A DNA stretch of 64,000 bases from JBAZOO01 sp041648735 (GCA_041648735.1 JBAZOO010000012.1:1-64000), one strand, 5' to 3'; numbered from the stretch's first letter, positions 6,406-17,765 are shown. Numbers and translations are program-made. Notes: generated from the letters alone by a model not told the origin.

Positions 6406-8454
6406 TCACTGGGGCGGCGGTTCGGGCAGGCGGGCGAGGTCGGCGGGGGTGTCGGCGCGGAACTCCCAGCCTTCGCCGCCCGGGTCGCCGAAGCCGTACT
6501 GGCAGAAGCAGCGGCGCAGGCCGGCGCGGCGGCCCGCCGCCAGGTCGGCGTGATGGTCGCCGACCATCCAGGAGCGGGCGGGGTCGGCGCCGGTGGCCGC
6601 CAGGAGGTGGCGCAGCGGGGCGGGGTCGGGCTTGAGCTGGGGCAGGTCGCCGCCGCCGACGACGGCCGCGAACAGTTCCGCGACGCCGAGGCCGGCCAGG
6701 ATGCGGTCGGTGAACTCGCGCGGCTTGTTGGTGGCCACGGCGAGCTTGCAGCCGCGGCGGCGGAGGCTCTTCAGGGCCTGGGCGACGCCGGGGTAGAGCC
6801 GGGTCTGGTCAAGCAGGTGGGCAAGGTAGTGGCCACGGTTGAGGCGCAGCGCCTCCTCGATCCGCTCCGGGCACTCGGGGAGGGTGCGGAGCAGCAGGTT
6901 GCGCACGCCGTCGCCGGTCGCCGTCACCACCCGTTCCAGTGGTAGCGGCGGCAGGCCGAGGTCGGCGCGGGTGAGGTTGACGGCCGTGGCCAGGTCGGCG
7001 CGGGAGTCGGCGAGGGTGCCGTCCAGGTCGAAGATCAGCAGGGGCGGGGGGCGGGGGGTTGCGGAGTCCGCGGGGGCGCCGGCGGGCGCCGCCGCCAGCC
7101 GTTCGCGCACCCAGGCCAGCGCCTCTTGCGGAGTCCGCAAGTCGCCGTCGAGCTGGCGTTCCTGGACGGCCTGGAGGAGTTCGCCGATGCGCGGCCCGGG
7201 GGGTAGGCCGAGCGCCAGCAGGTCGCCGCCGCGGAGCAGTGGCGGGGGGATGGGCGGGGTGGCGGCGAGGTCGCGGGCGAAGTCGAGGAGGAGCAGCCAG
7301 TTCCCGAGGCGGGCGTGGCAGGCGAGGGAGTCGAGGCGGTGCAGCTCCAGCTCGTCGGGGAAGGTGGGGCGGGCGAGCAGCCGGCGGATTTTGGCGGGGC
7401 GCATGCCGTCCACGTCGCCAAAACGCATGTGTTGGCCGATGCAGGCGGCGACGTCGGCAATGAGTTGGCGGGGGGCTTTGAGCCGTTCGAGGATGGCGGC
7501 GGCCATTTCCGCGCCGCGCTCGGCGTGGGTGAAGAAGCGGATGCGTCCGGTCTCGTCGATGCTGAAGGTTGGGGGCTTGGCGACGTCGTGGAGCAGGGCG
7601 GCCCAGGCGAGGGTGGGGGAGGGGGCGCGGAGGGCGCGCAGGAGCAGCAGGGTGTGCGTCCAGACATCGCCTTCGGGATGGAACTCGGGGGGCTGGGCGA
7701 CGCCGGCCAGGGCGTCAATTTCGGGCAGGCAGACGGCGAGCAGCCCGGTTGTCTTGAGCAGGGCGAAGGCGCGGGCCGGGTCGCGCCCCAGGAGCAGGCG
7801 CGAGAGTTCGGCGAAGATCCGTTCGGCGCTGACCCGGCGGAGGGTGGCGGCGAGCGGCGGGATGGCGGCGGCCGTGGCGGGGTCGAGTTCGAAGCGGAGT
7901 TCGGCGGCGAAGCGGACGGCGCGGAGGAGGCGGAGGCTGTCCTCGGCGAAGCGCTCCGCCGGCTCGCCGACGGTGCGGAGCACGCCGCGGGCCAGGTCCG
8001 CCAGGCCACTGGTGTGGTCGATCAGCTCCTCGCGGACCGGGTCGTAGAAGAGGGCGTTGACGGTGAAGTCGCGCCGGCGGGCGTCCTCGGCGGCTCCGGC
8101 GTAGCGGATCTGGTCGGGATGGCGGCCGTCGGCGTAGCCGGTCTCCTCGCGGAAGGTGGCGACTTCGACATCGCTGCCGTTCTCCCCATGCACGACCACG
8201 ACGCCGAAGGCCGCGCCCACGGCGTAGGTGCGGGGGAAGAGGGCCTGGACCTGCTCCGGGCGGGCGGTGGTGGCCACGTCCGCGTCCTGGGCGGCGCGGC
8301 CGAGCAGGCGGTCACGCACGCCGCCGCCGACCCGCAGCGCCAGATGCCCCGCCGCCTGGAGCGTCCGGATCACCGCGTCCCCCGCCTGTTCGGCGGGTGA
8401 GGTGGCGGGCAGGGAAAGGCGGCGGATGATCGGCGGGGTGCGGGGTGCGCTCAT
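6406..8454 (-). CDS. CCA-adding enzyme fused to HAD (phosphoglycolate phosphatase-like) hydrolase
   Basis: One 682-residue frame joins two enzymes. Residues about 1-465 are a class II tRNA nucleotidyltransferase: LRVGGGVRDRLLG, the metal pair in QDADVAT, RRDFTVNALFYDP, EDSLRLLRAVRFAAEL, and an HD region with LLHDVAKP and THAERGAEMA. After a Pro/Ala linker, residues about 472-680 are a Gph-like HAD phosphatase: nucleophile DLDGT, motif II in VATNKP, the motif III Lys in LKPDP, and the terminal acid pair in GDHHAD. I place the start at the ATG at 8454; an in-frame codon 36 bases upstream adds only a Pro/Arg stretch. All core motifs of both halves are intact, so both activities may be present. 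The gene runs towards prs. Confidence 0.88.
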   Translation of the reverse strand: MSAPRTPPIIRRLSLPATSPAEQAGDAVIRTLQAAGHLALRVGGGVRDRLLGRAAQDADVATTARPEQVQALFPRTYAVGAAFGVVVVHGENGSDVEVATFREETGYADGRHPDQIRYAGAAEDARRRDFTVNALFYDPVREELIDHTSGLADLARGVLRTVGEPAERFAEDSLRLLRAVRFAAELRFELDPATAAAIPPLAATLRRVSAERIFAELSRLLLGRDPARAFALLKTTGLLAVCLPEIDALAGVAQPPEFHPEGDVWTHTLLLLRALRAPSPTLAWAALLHDVAKPPTFSIDETGRIRFFTHAERGAEMAAAILERLKAPRQLIADVAACIGQHMRFGDVDGMRPAKIRRLLARPTFPDELELHRLDSLACHARLGNWLLLLDFARDLAATPPIPPPLLRGGDLLALGLPPGPRIGELLQAVQERQLDGDLRTPQEALAWVRERLAAAPAGAPADSATPRPPPLLIFDLDGTLADSRADLATAVNLTRADLGLPPLPLERVVTATGDGVRNLLLRTLPECPERIEEALRLNRGHYLAHLLDQTRLYPGVAQALKSLRRRGCKLAVATNKPREFTDRILAGLGVAELFAAVVGGGDLPQLKPDPAPLRHLLAATGADPARSWMVGDHHADLAAGRRAGLRRCFCQYGFGDPGGEGWEFRADTPADLARLPEPPPQ

Positions 8455-8484
8455 GGGGTGTGGCGGCGGTGGCCAGCGTCGCCC

Positions 8485-8531
8485 AGACATTCTTGTCTAT
8501 GTCCAACGTGGCGCGGACATTCCTGTCCGCG
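8485..8531. repeat. Pair of short hairpin repeats
   Basis: Two hairpins lie between the UDP-glucose dehydrogenase gene and the CCA fusion gene. AGACA-TTCT-TGTCT spans 8485-8498 and CGCGGACA-TTCC-TGTCCGCG spans 8512-8531. Related hairpins with four-base loops occur at 47894-47965. They look like members of a dispersed palindromic repeat family and may also act as weak terminators. Confidence 0.55.
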
Positions 8532-8540
8532 TGCTTGGCC

Positions 8541-9926
8541 TCATTCCAGGCCGCCGGCGAGGTGGGTGAGTTCGGGGCGGCCGATGGGGTAGACGTTGAA
8601 GCCGAGGCGGTGGAGCGCCTCGTGGTCGAGGAAGTTGCGGCCGTCGAAGAGGAAGGCGGGGCGGACCATGCCGGCGTGGAGGCGCTGGAAGTCCAGCTCC
8701 CGGTATTGCCGCCAGTCGGTGAGGAAGACCAGGGCGTGGGCGCCGGCGGCGGCGCGGTAGGGGTCGGGCTCGAAGGCCACGCGCTCCGCGTCGGCGCCGA
8801 GGTCGGCGCGGGCGTTCTCCAGGGCGGCGGGGTCGGTGATCGCCAGCTCGGCCCGCTCCGCCAGGAGCTGGCGGCAGACGGTCAGCGCCGGCGCCTCCCG
8901 GGTGTCGCCGGTGTCGGCCTTGAAGGCGAAGCCGAAGATGGCGATCCGCTTGCCGGCGATGGTGTTGAACATGGCGGTGAGCATGCGGCGGACGAAGCGC
9001 GTCTGCTGCCATTCATTGATCGCGACCACGCTCAGCCAATAGTCGGCGACCGCGTCCAGGCCGTAATGGCGGCAGAGGTAGACCAGGTTGAGGATGTCCT
9101 TCTTGAAGCAGGAGCCGCCGAAGCCGATGCCGGCTTGGAGGAACTTGGGGCCGATCCGGCTGTCCATCCCCACCGCCCGGGCCACCTCGCGCACGTCCGC
9201 CCCGGTCGCCTCCGCCAGCGCCGAAATGCTGTTGATCGAACTCACCCGCTGGGCGAGGAAGGCGTTGGCGACGAGCTTGGAGAGTTCGCTGGACCAGACG
9301 TTGGTGGTCAGGATCCGCTCCTGCGGCACCCAGTGGGCGTAGATTTCCGCCAGCTCGGCCACGGCCTGCCGCCCCCGCGCCGTCGCCAGGTTGCCGCCCA
9401 CCAGCACCCGGTCGGGCTGCTCCAGGTCGCGCACCGCGGTGCCCTCGGCGAGGAATTCGGGGTTGGAGAGGATCTCGAAATGCACCGGGGCGCCGGGGAC
9501 GTTGAGGATGCGCGCCATCGCCTCGGCGGTGCGCACCGGCAGGGTGCTCTTCTCCACCACGATCTTGTCCCGGTCCGAATGGGCGAGGATCTCCCGCGCC
9601 ACCTTTTCCCAGTATTGCAGGTCGGCGGCCATTCCCGCCCCCTGGCCGTAGTCCTTGGTCGGGGTGTTGACGCTGACGAAGATGATGTCGGCCTCGCGGA
9701 TCGCCTGCGGGATCGCCGTCGTGAAGCAGAGGTTGCGCCCACGGCTGGCTTGGACCAGCGGCAGCAGCCCCGGCTCGTAGATCGGCAGTTCGTCCGACTC
9801 CCAGGCCCGGATCCGCTTGGCGTTGACGTCGGCGACGATGACCTTGTGCTCCGGGCATTGCCGGGCGATCATCGCCATGGTGGGGCCGCCGACGTAGCCG
9901 GCGCCGATGCAGAGGATGGTCTTCAT
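8541..9926 (-). CDS. UDP-glucose 6-dehydrogenase, animal-like type
   Basis: The 461-residue enzyme oxidises UDP-glucose to UDP-glucuronate with two NAD+. It begins MKTILCIGAGYVGGPTMA (Rossmann loop), then SVNTPTKDYGQGAGMAADL, EKSTLPVRTAEA, LSNPEFLAEGTAVRDL, NVWSSELSKLVANAFLAQR, and the catalytic Cys in GFGGSCFKKDILNLVYLC. These blocks follow the animal UGDH pattern more closely than the short E. coli Ugd pattern. The ATG at 9926 is correct because the Rossmann fold starts there; the open frame further upstream has no homology. UDP-glucuronate would feed surface polysaccharide. The gene is divergent from mraZ. Confidence 0.93.
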   Translation of the reverse strand: MKTILCIGAGYVGGPTMAMIARQCPEHKVIVADVNAKRIRAWESDELPIYEPGLLPLVQASRGRNLCFTTAIPQAIREADIIFVSVNTPTKDYGQGAGMAADLQYWEKVAREILAHSDRDKIVVEKSTLPVRTAEAMARILNVPGAPVHFEILSNPEFLAEGTAVRDLEQPDRVLVGGNLATARGRQAVAELAEIYAHWVPQERILTTNVWSSELSKLVANAFLAQRVSSINSISALAEATGADVREVARAVGMDSRIGPKFLQAGIGFGGSCFKKDILNLVYLCRHYGLDAVADYWLSVVAINEWQQTRFVRRMLTAMFNTIAGKRIAIFGFAFKADTGDTREAPALTVCRQLLAERAELAITDPAALENARADLGADAERVAFEPDPYRAAAGAHALVFLTDWRQYRELDFQRLHAGMVRPAFLFDGRNFLDHEALHRLGFNVYPIGRPELTHLAGGLE

Positions 9927-10140
9927 GAGGTCGTGGGGGCTCCCGCTTCCCGGATGGCCAGGCAACCAGATGGCGATTGGGTAATCTCGCCCGTGCCGGG
10001 CGCATTGCAACCGCCCGGCGGTGCCAGCTCTGAAGAGTCCCAGCGCCAGGCGAGCGCCTGACGCGCCATCGCGGGAAGTGGACTGCCCGGCCAAAACCGG
10101 AAGCGCGGGGAAAAAAGTGGCTGGCGGGCGGTTGGCGGAC

Positions 10141-10193
10141 TGGCATTTGGGGGCGAATGGAATAAATTGGACTGTAGTGGAGCCATTTGGAAG
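10141..10193 (+). promoter_or_regulatory. Candidate MraZ operator: five TGG repeats every 10 bp
   Basis: TGG occurs at 10148, 10158, 10168, 10178 and 10188, each exactly 10 bases after the last, within units like ATTTGG, GAATGG, AATTGG, TAGTGG and ATTTGG. MraZ proteins bind short direct TGG-containing repeats at 10-bp period upstream of their own gene, so this array 96 bases before the mraZ start is a strong candidate operator. It lies in the 362-base region (9927-10288) between divergent ugd and mraZ, where I see no gene. TGTAGT at 10173-10178 could be a -10 element inside it. Confidence 0.6.
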
Positions 10194-10288
10194 AAACCGG
10201 CGCGCCAACAGAACTCCCTGAAGCCCATTCCCGCCCAAGCCGCCGCGCCGGAACGACCACTGAAGAAGGGGAACCGCAAGAGCCAACC

Positions 10289-10783
10289 ATGGCGAGATTC
10301 TGCGGACAAGACCGGTGCCTGATCGATGCCAACGGGCGGCTCAAGCTCTCGGCACGCTTTGAGCAGGATTTCCGGGCGGCGGGGGCCCTGGAAATCGTCC
10401 TCCATTGCTTGGCGGAAGGGGCGCTGGCCATCTATCCGCTGCCGGTGTGGGAGCAGATGCGGGCCGAAGAGGCCAAGACGGCGCTGAAGGCCGGAACCAG
10501 CATCGTGGCCCGGCGGCAGTTGCGCCGCTTCGGGGCAATGACCCAGGTGGAGGCGCTGTCGAACCAAGGGCGGATCACCGTCCCCACCGAATTCCGGCCG
10601 CTGCTCAAGCTGGAACCGGGGACGGGCGCGGTGGTGGTGGGCTGCGAGATCGGCGTGGAGGTCTGGAATGCCGACCGCTGGGCGGCGGAGCTGCAACTGT
10701 TGCGGGAGCATGATGTGCAGTGTGCCGAAATGGAAATGAAGGCGGCCGTGGCCGCCGCCGGGATTCCCCAGCCCCCGGCCTGA
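10289..10783 (+). CDS. mraZ: Transcriptional regulator MraZ
   Basis: This 164-residue protein has two SpoVT/AbrB-type DNA-binding repeats, the MraZ arrangement. The first covers about residues 1-55 (DANGRLKLSARFEQ) and the second about 77-130 (LSNQGRITVPTEFRPLL, matching the hallmark GRI-x-P). The ATG at 10289 follows a weak site (GAACCGCAAGAG). MraZ normally heads the division and cell-wall cluster and represses it by binding upstream repeats. Here the usual next gene, rsmH, is absent; a small membrane protein and a shortened PBP follow. Confidence 0.85.
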   Translation: MARFCGQDRCLIDANGRLKLSARFEQDFRAAGALEIVLHCLAEGALAIYPLPVWEQMRAEEAKTALKAGTSIVARRQLRRFGAMTQVEALSNQGRITVPTEFRPLLKLEPGTGAVVVGCEIGVEVWNADRWAAELQLLREHDVQCAEMEMKAAVAAAGIPQPPA

Positions 10784-10846
10784 CCGAGGCCGCCTGTTGA
10801 GAGTTCGGAATCGGGATCAAGCAACCCGCAGTTAGGAGATGAGACC

Positions 10847-11137
10847 ATGGCCAAATTGCTGGCAACCACCTGGCGCGGCCGCCTGCTCCTCGCTCTCGGG
10901 ATTGGCGTGGCCTCCATCCTGGTGATGGGCGCCAACCACGTCAGCCGCGAGACCCGCGAGCGGCCGCGGCGCACCTACGCGGCGCACTTGGCGCAAGAGG
11001 ATTGGGGACAGGCCCTGCTGATGGATGTCACCACCGGGGCAGCCCCGGAGTGGTCCCGCGTGGCCGCGGGGGCGCCGCTGGCGATCCTGGAGGCCTGCGC
11101 CCGCCCCCTCCCGGCCAATGGGGACGCCAGGCCTTGA
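10847..11137 (+). CDS. Small membrane protein in the FtsL position
   Basis: I cannot assign this 96-residue protein by sequence. It has a short N-terminus, one strong membrane helix at about residues 11-28 (LLLALGIGVASILVMGA) and about 65 outward-facing residues with many charged side chains. TTAGGAGATG precedes the ATG. It lies 63 bases after mraZ, and its stop overlaps the next start (TGATG), so it is coupled to the PBP-like gene. Size, topology and position suit an FtsL-like division protein, but I see no clear coiled coil. That role is inferred from context only. Confidence 0.6.
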   Translation: MAKLLATTWRGRLLLALGIGVASILVMGANHVSRETRERPRRTYAAHLAQEDWGQALLMDVTTGAAPEWSRVAAGAPLAILEACARPLPANGDARP

Positions 11138-11925
11138 TGGCCGCGCTTCGAAGCATGCCCGGTGGCCGGATTCCGGGGGGCGTCGCCGCTCCGAATGCCG
11201 GCGGGTGGCGGCGGCTGGCGGGCGCGACGCTCATCCTGCTGGCCCTGGTTGCCGGCGCGTTGTTGCTTGGCCGCCACCTGGCGGCCCGCCGGCGGGGCAC
11301 CCCGGCGCCCCCCCCCGCCGTCACGGCGCCTCTGGGGAGGGAACAGTGGTTCACGGGCGAGATCCCTGCGCCGCGGGGGCGCATCCTTGACCGTTATGGC
11401 CGGCCGTTGGCCTGGTCCACCCGCCATTTCACCCTGGCCTGGACGGTGCCAGCGGATGCCCGGGCCGCCGAGGAGGAGGCCGCCGTGCTGCAAAGCTGGC
11501 TTCCCCGGGCCAAACTGCCGCCGGAGTTGGTTCCCGGCCAGCGGCTCCGGATCCAAGCCGGCCTGACCTCGGGCGAAGTGGAGCAGGCCCACCGCCTCCG
11601 GAGCGGCATGGTGGGGCTGGAGGTGGAAAGCCAGGTCCGGCGGCAGCGCCTGTCCCTGCCGGCGGTTGCCGCGCTGGTGGGCGAGGTGCGGATCCTGCCG
11701 GACGGCCGGGAGGTGGGGGTTTCCGGCCTGGAAAAGGAATGGGACGCCCGCCTGCGCGGCCAGCCCGGCCGGTTCAAGGTCATGGTGGGGCGCGATGGCC
11801 GCTGGCGCAAGGAGACGTGGCAGAAGCTGCGCGAGATGGAACCGGGGTATGACGTCTACGTCCCGGCCCCCGTGCCGCCCCCCGCCGCCGCCCCGGTCCC
11901 CGCGGCCGGGGCTGGGCCGGGCTGA
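11137..11925 (+). CDS. Class B PBP (FtsI/PBP2-like) dimerisation domain without transpeptidase domain
   Basis: The 262-residue protein has a cytoplasmic start, a membrane helix at about residues 26-45 (LAGATLILLALVAGALLLG) and a class B PBP dimerisation domain. That domain shows PRGRILDRYGRPLAW at about residues 80-94 and VSGLEKEWDARLRGQPGRF at about 197-215. After EPGYDVY, where PBPs continue with LTID and the SxxK catalytic domain, this protein switches to a Pro/Ala tail and stops. No SxxK, SxN or KTG motif appears downstream in any plus frame before the IS66 debris. It cannot crosslink peptidoglycan by itself. It could be a scaffold or a decayed FtsI; the stop at a clean domain boundary is notable. 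Confidence 0.72.
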   Translation: MAALRSMPGGRIPGGVAAPNAGGWRRLAGATLILLALVAGALLLGRHLAARRRGTPAPPPAVTAPLGREQWFTGEIPAPRGRILDRYGRPLAWSTRHFTLAWTVPADARAAEEEAAVLQSWLPRAKLPPELVPGQRLRIQAGLTSGEVEQAHRLRSGMVGLEVESQVRRQRLSLPAVAALVGEVRILPDGREVGVSGLEKEWDARLRGQPGRFKVMVGRDGRWRKETWQKLREMEPGYDVYVPAPVPPPAAAPVPAAGAGPG

Positions 11926-12122
11926 TTTTGCTTTTTCCCTGGACTGGCAAGCGGCTCCCGCCACAGGTCAACCCGGGCTCAATCCCGGCATTGTCCCTCC
12001 GTGGACTCCGCGCGAAAACATCCGCTTGGCGACCGGGTCTCCTTCATTGAAAGCGGCAGGATAGTGGGAGCCAGCCACGGCAGCCGGTGCCGGAGCTGGC
12101 TCTTTGACATTCCGGGGGGGAT

Positions 12123-12440
12123 TCAGGCCGGCGCGGCGTCTTCGGCCTCGAAGAACTTACGGCGGCTGTGCATCCCGCAGGCGCACTCGAAAACGCCTGG
12201 ACGCAGAAAGAGGTCGTCGTCGCCTTTGTAGGCGTCGGCATGGATGTAGCCGCGGAAGTATTTGAGGAACTCCTTCGGCCGTTTTTCACAGCGGTCGCGG
12301 GTGAACTCGAAGATGCGCAGCGGCGGCCCGTCAGCCGCAGCCGCTCCTCGATGCGGTGGAGCGGCAGGTGCATGGCCACCTTCTCGAAGGCGACCATCGC
12401 CAGGGAACTCTCGTCGTCGCTGCCGCCGGGGATCGCGAAG
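12123..12440 (-). pseudogene. IS66-family transposase remnant
   Basis: Two pieces of an IS66 transposase survive in different minus-strand frames. One (about 12440-12325) contains SSLAMVAFEKVAMHLPLHR, matching the pre-catalytic region. The other (about 12320-12123) contains KYFRGYIHADAYKGDD and CGMHSRRKFFEAE, matching the DDE-domain segment with its GYxxADAYxGYD and CxxHxRRKFFEA features. The join has lost most of the protein and shifts frame, so this is dead. It lies between the truncated PBP gene and carA. Confidence 0.75.
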
Positions 12441-12595
12441 TCCGGCGCGGGGGAAGTGTCTTCTCCGTGGTTTTCGTGTGCTCCGTGCGAAGACCGGATT
12501 TTGCCTGTCCCCTCAAGGCTCTCCTGATTGTTTCCGAGACACCCGCCGTCTACCCCACGTTGCCTGAATCCATCATCGCCTGTAGAAAAGGCTCG
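12441..12595. other. Intergenic DNA downstream of carA
   Basis: I see no gene here. A degenerate tract at about 12455-12505 reads on the minus strand as alternating CACGGAG and CACGAA units, the same class as at 5235-5285. No clear terminator for carA is visible. Confidence 0.4.
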
Positions 12596-13780
12596 TCAGG
12601 CGTGGCGGATCAAGTCGCGGAAGCGGGCGAAGAGGTAGCTGGAGTCGTGGGGGCCGGGAGCGGCCTCGGGGTGGTATTGGACGCAGAAGAGCGGCTCGGT
12701 CCGGTGCCGGAGCCCCTCGACGGTGCGGTCGTTGAGATTGAGGTGGGTGACCTCGACCTTGCCCTTGTCCAGCGTCTCCGGATCCACGGCGAAGTTGTGG
12801 TTCTGCGAGGTGATCTCGACTTTGCCAGTGGCAAGATCCATGACCGGGTGGTTGCAGCCATGGTGGCCGAACTTGAGCCGGTAGGTCTTGCCGCCCAGGG
12901 CCAGGCCGATGAGCTGGTGGCCAAGGCAGATGCCCATGATCGGCAGCTTGCCGATGAGGGCGCGGATGTTGGCGGCGGCGTAGGTCACCGCGGCCGGGTC
13001 GGCGGGGCCGTTGGAGAGGAAGAGGCCGTCGGGCTTGAGCGCCAGCACCTCGGCGGCGGCGGTCTTGGCGGGGACGACGGTGATCTTCATCCCCTGCTGG
13101 CGGAGGCGGCGGAGGATGTTCCATTTGACGCCGAAGTCGTAGGCGACGATGTGGAGGTCCGGCTTGGGCAGTTCCGCCAGGGGCACGCCGCAGGCCTGGT
13201 CCATGGCGCCCCAGGAGGTGGTGAGGCGGTCGTCCGGATCCCAGACGTAGGGCTGGCCGGTGGAGACCAGGGCGGCATAGTCCTGGCCGTCGAGGCCGGC
13301 CCAAGCCTGGGCGCGGCGGACGCCCTCCGCCGGCGCAAGCTTGCCGGTGGCGCAGAGGAACCCCTTGAGCGTGCCGACGGTGCGGAGCTTGGTGGTGAGC
13401 GCCCGGGTGTCGAGGCCGGCGAGGGCGGGGACGTTGGCGCCCTGGAGATAGTCGGCAAGCGGGATTGTGCTCCGGAAGTTGCTGGGGTCGTTTAAGTTGT
13501 GGACAAGGAAGCCGTTGGCGTAGACATGCTTCGCCTCGACGTCGGCCGGGTTGACCCCGGAGTTGCCGATCTCCGGGTAGGTCATGGTCACGAGCTGGCC
13601 GCTGTAGGAGGGGTCGGTGAGGATTTCCTGGTAGCCGGACATGCCGGTGTTGAACACCACTTCGCCAAGGGCGTCGGTCGCCGCGCCAAAGGACCAGGCG
13701 CGGAAGACGGAGCCGTCCGCCAAGGCCAGGAAGGCCTTCTTCTCCCGTTGGGCCCGCCAGTTGTAGGATGGGGTTGTCAT
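12596..13780 (-). CDS. carA: Carbamoyl-phosphate synthase small (glutaminase) subunit
   Basis: The 394-residue subunit hydrolyses glutamine and feeds ammonia to CarB for pyrimidine and arginine synthesis. The N-terminal CarA domain shows GEVVFNTGMSGYQEILTDPS and YPEIGNSGVN. The class I amidotransferase domain (from about residue 200) has the nucleophile in GICLGHQLIGLALGG and the His-Glu pair in QYHPEAAPGPHDS. It follows carB by 49 bases on the same strand, so the order is carB then carA, the reverse of the common carAB arrangement. Confidence 0.95.
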   Translation of the reverse strand: MTTPSYNWRAQREKKAFLALADGSVFRAWSFGAATDALGEVVFNTGMSGYQEILTDPSYSGQLVTMTYPEIGNSGVNPADVEAKHVYANGFLVHNLNDPSNFRSTIPLADYLQGANVPALAGLDTRALTTKLRTVGTLKGFLCATGKLAPAEGVRRAQAWAGLDGQDYAALVSTGQPYVWDPDDRLTTSWGAMDQACGVPLAELPKPDLHIVAYDFGVKWNILRRLRQQGMKITVVPAKTAAAEVLALKPDGLFLSNGPADPAAVTYAAANIRALIGKLPIMGICLGHQLIGLALGGKTYRLKFGHHGCNHPVMDLATGKVEITSQNHNFAVDPETLDKGKVEVTHLNLNDRTVEGLRHRTEPLFCVQYHPEAAPGPHDSSYLFARFRDLIRHA

Positions 13781-13829
13781 AGTCCGTTCCCGAACGTTCC
13801 GGTGATTGAGGAATGGTGGCGGCGCCGGC

Positions 13830-17111
<3,282 letters not shown>

Positions 17112-17397
17112 GGTGCTGTCTGCTCCTGTCAGTCTGCTGTCTCGCGGGCCGCCGGCCGGAGGAGGGGAAGGGGAGGGGACTGGAACCGCGCGGAACCGGC
17201 CGGCGCCACCTGGATCCCAGGAAGGTTCGCCGGCGGTGGGGGGGGAACGCCGCGCCGGGGAATGCAATATAACGCCCCATCCGGCGAAAACGAACGGCCT
17301 GTCAAGATTTGTCGGGCCGGTTGCCATGCCAAAAACTTGCCACGCAACCGGCAGGCAAAATGCGGCCCGCCACTGGCCGGGAAGCCGGCACCCAGGG

Positions 17398-17665
17398 TCA
17401 GGGCGCCAAATGGAAATCGGCCGGGGCCGCCCCCGCCGGGCCGGCGCAGAGGGCGGCGAACTCCGCCTCAGTCAGCACGGTCACGCCCAAGGCGCGGGCC
17501 TTCTCCAGCTTGCTTCCGGCCGCCTCGCCGGCGATGAGGTAGTCCAGTTTCTTGGTGACCGCCTCGCGGACCAGGCCGCCGCGCCCCTTGATCGCCGCCA
17601 CGATCTCCTGGCGCGGCCGGCCCAGGGTGCCGGTGATGCAGAAGCTCTTCCCGGCCCAAAATGGC
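17398..17665 (-). pseudogene. Orphan BRCT domain: displaced 3' end of the original ligase gene
   Basis: This GC-rich fragment encodes GKSFCITGTLGRPRQEIVA through TEAEFAALCAG and a stop, a complete LigA-type BRCT domain. It aligns closely with the BRCT at the end of the ligase gene 1.7 kb away (SFCVTGTF, KELNYLIAGESAG versus KKLDYLIAGEAAG). No ligase HhH sequence precedes it; upstream residues (about 17666-17715) are non-homologous. It sits where the native ligA 3' end would lie, just before carB, so I read it as the stranded original C-terminus. Expression is unlikely. Confidence 0.75.
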
Positions 17666-17672
17666 AGCGGGT

Positions 17673-17724
17673 GCCAAGTTTGCTGCATGCACGATGTTTC
17701 GGTATAAGATGCCACAAACTTGGC
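17673..17724. repeat. Inverted repeat at the AT-rich segment boundary
   Basis: GCCAAGTTTG at 17673-17682 is repeated inverted as CAAACTTGGC at 17715-17724, with a 32-base loop. It lies at the junction between the GC-rich BRCT fragment and the AT-rich segment. It could mark the recombination end or act as a terminator. Confidence 0.5.
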
Positions 17725-17736
17725 GGCCAGCCGGGT

Positions 17737-17765
17737 TTGAAAACTAAGGAAAGCTGGCGTATAGT
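17737..17765 (+). promoter_or_regulatory. Promoter of the exonuclease-BRCT gene
   Basis: TTGAAA at 17737-17742, a 17-base spacer and TATAGT at 17760-17765 form a good sigma-70 promoter 56 bases before the start codon of the DnaQ-BRCT gene. It lies just inside the AT-rich segment, so the cargo gene carries its own promoter. Confidence 0.65.

Noticed and set aside
8455..8490. Longer N-terminus for the CCA fusion protein
   Set aside because: The extra 12 residues (Arg/Trp/Pro-rich) lie in spacer DNA overlapping a hairpin repeat; ATG 8454 is the better start.
17398..17715. Stand-alone BRCT protein of 105 residues
   Set aside because: The BRCT core is real, but the first about 18 codons come from junction sequence and there is no promoter or ribosome site. 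I treat it as the stranded end of the original ligase gene.
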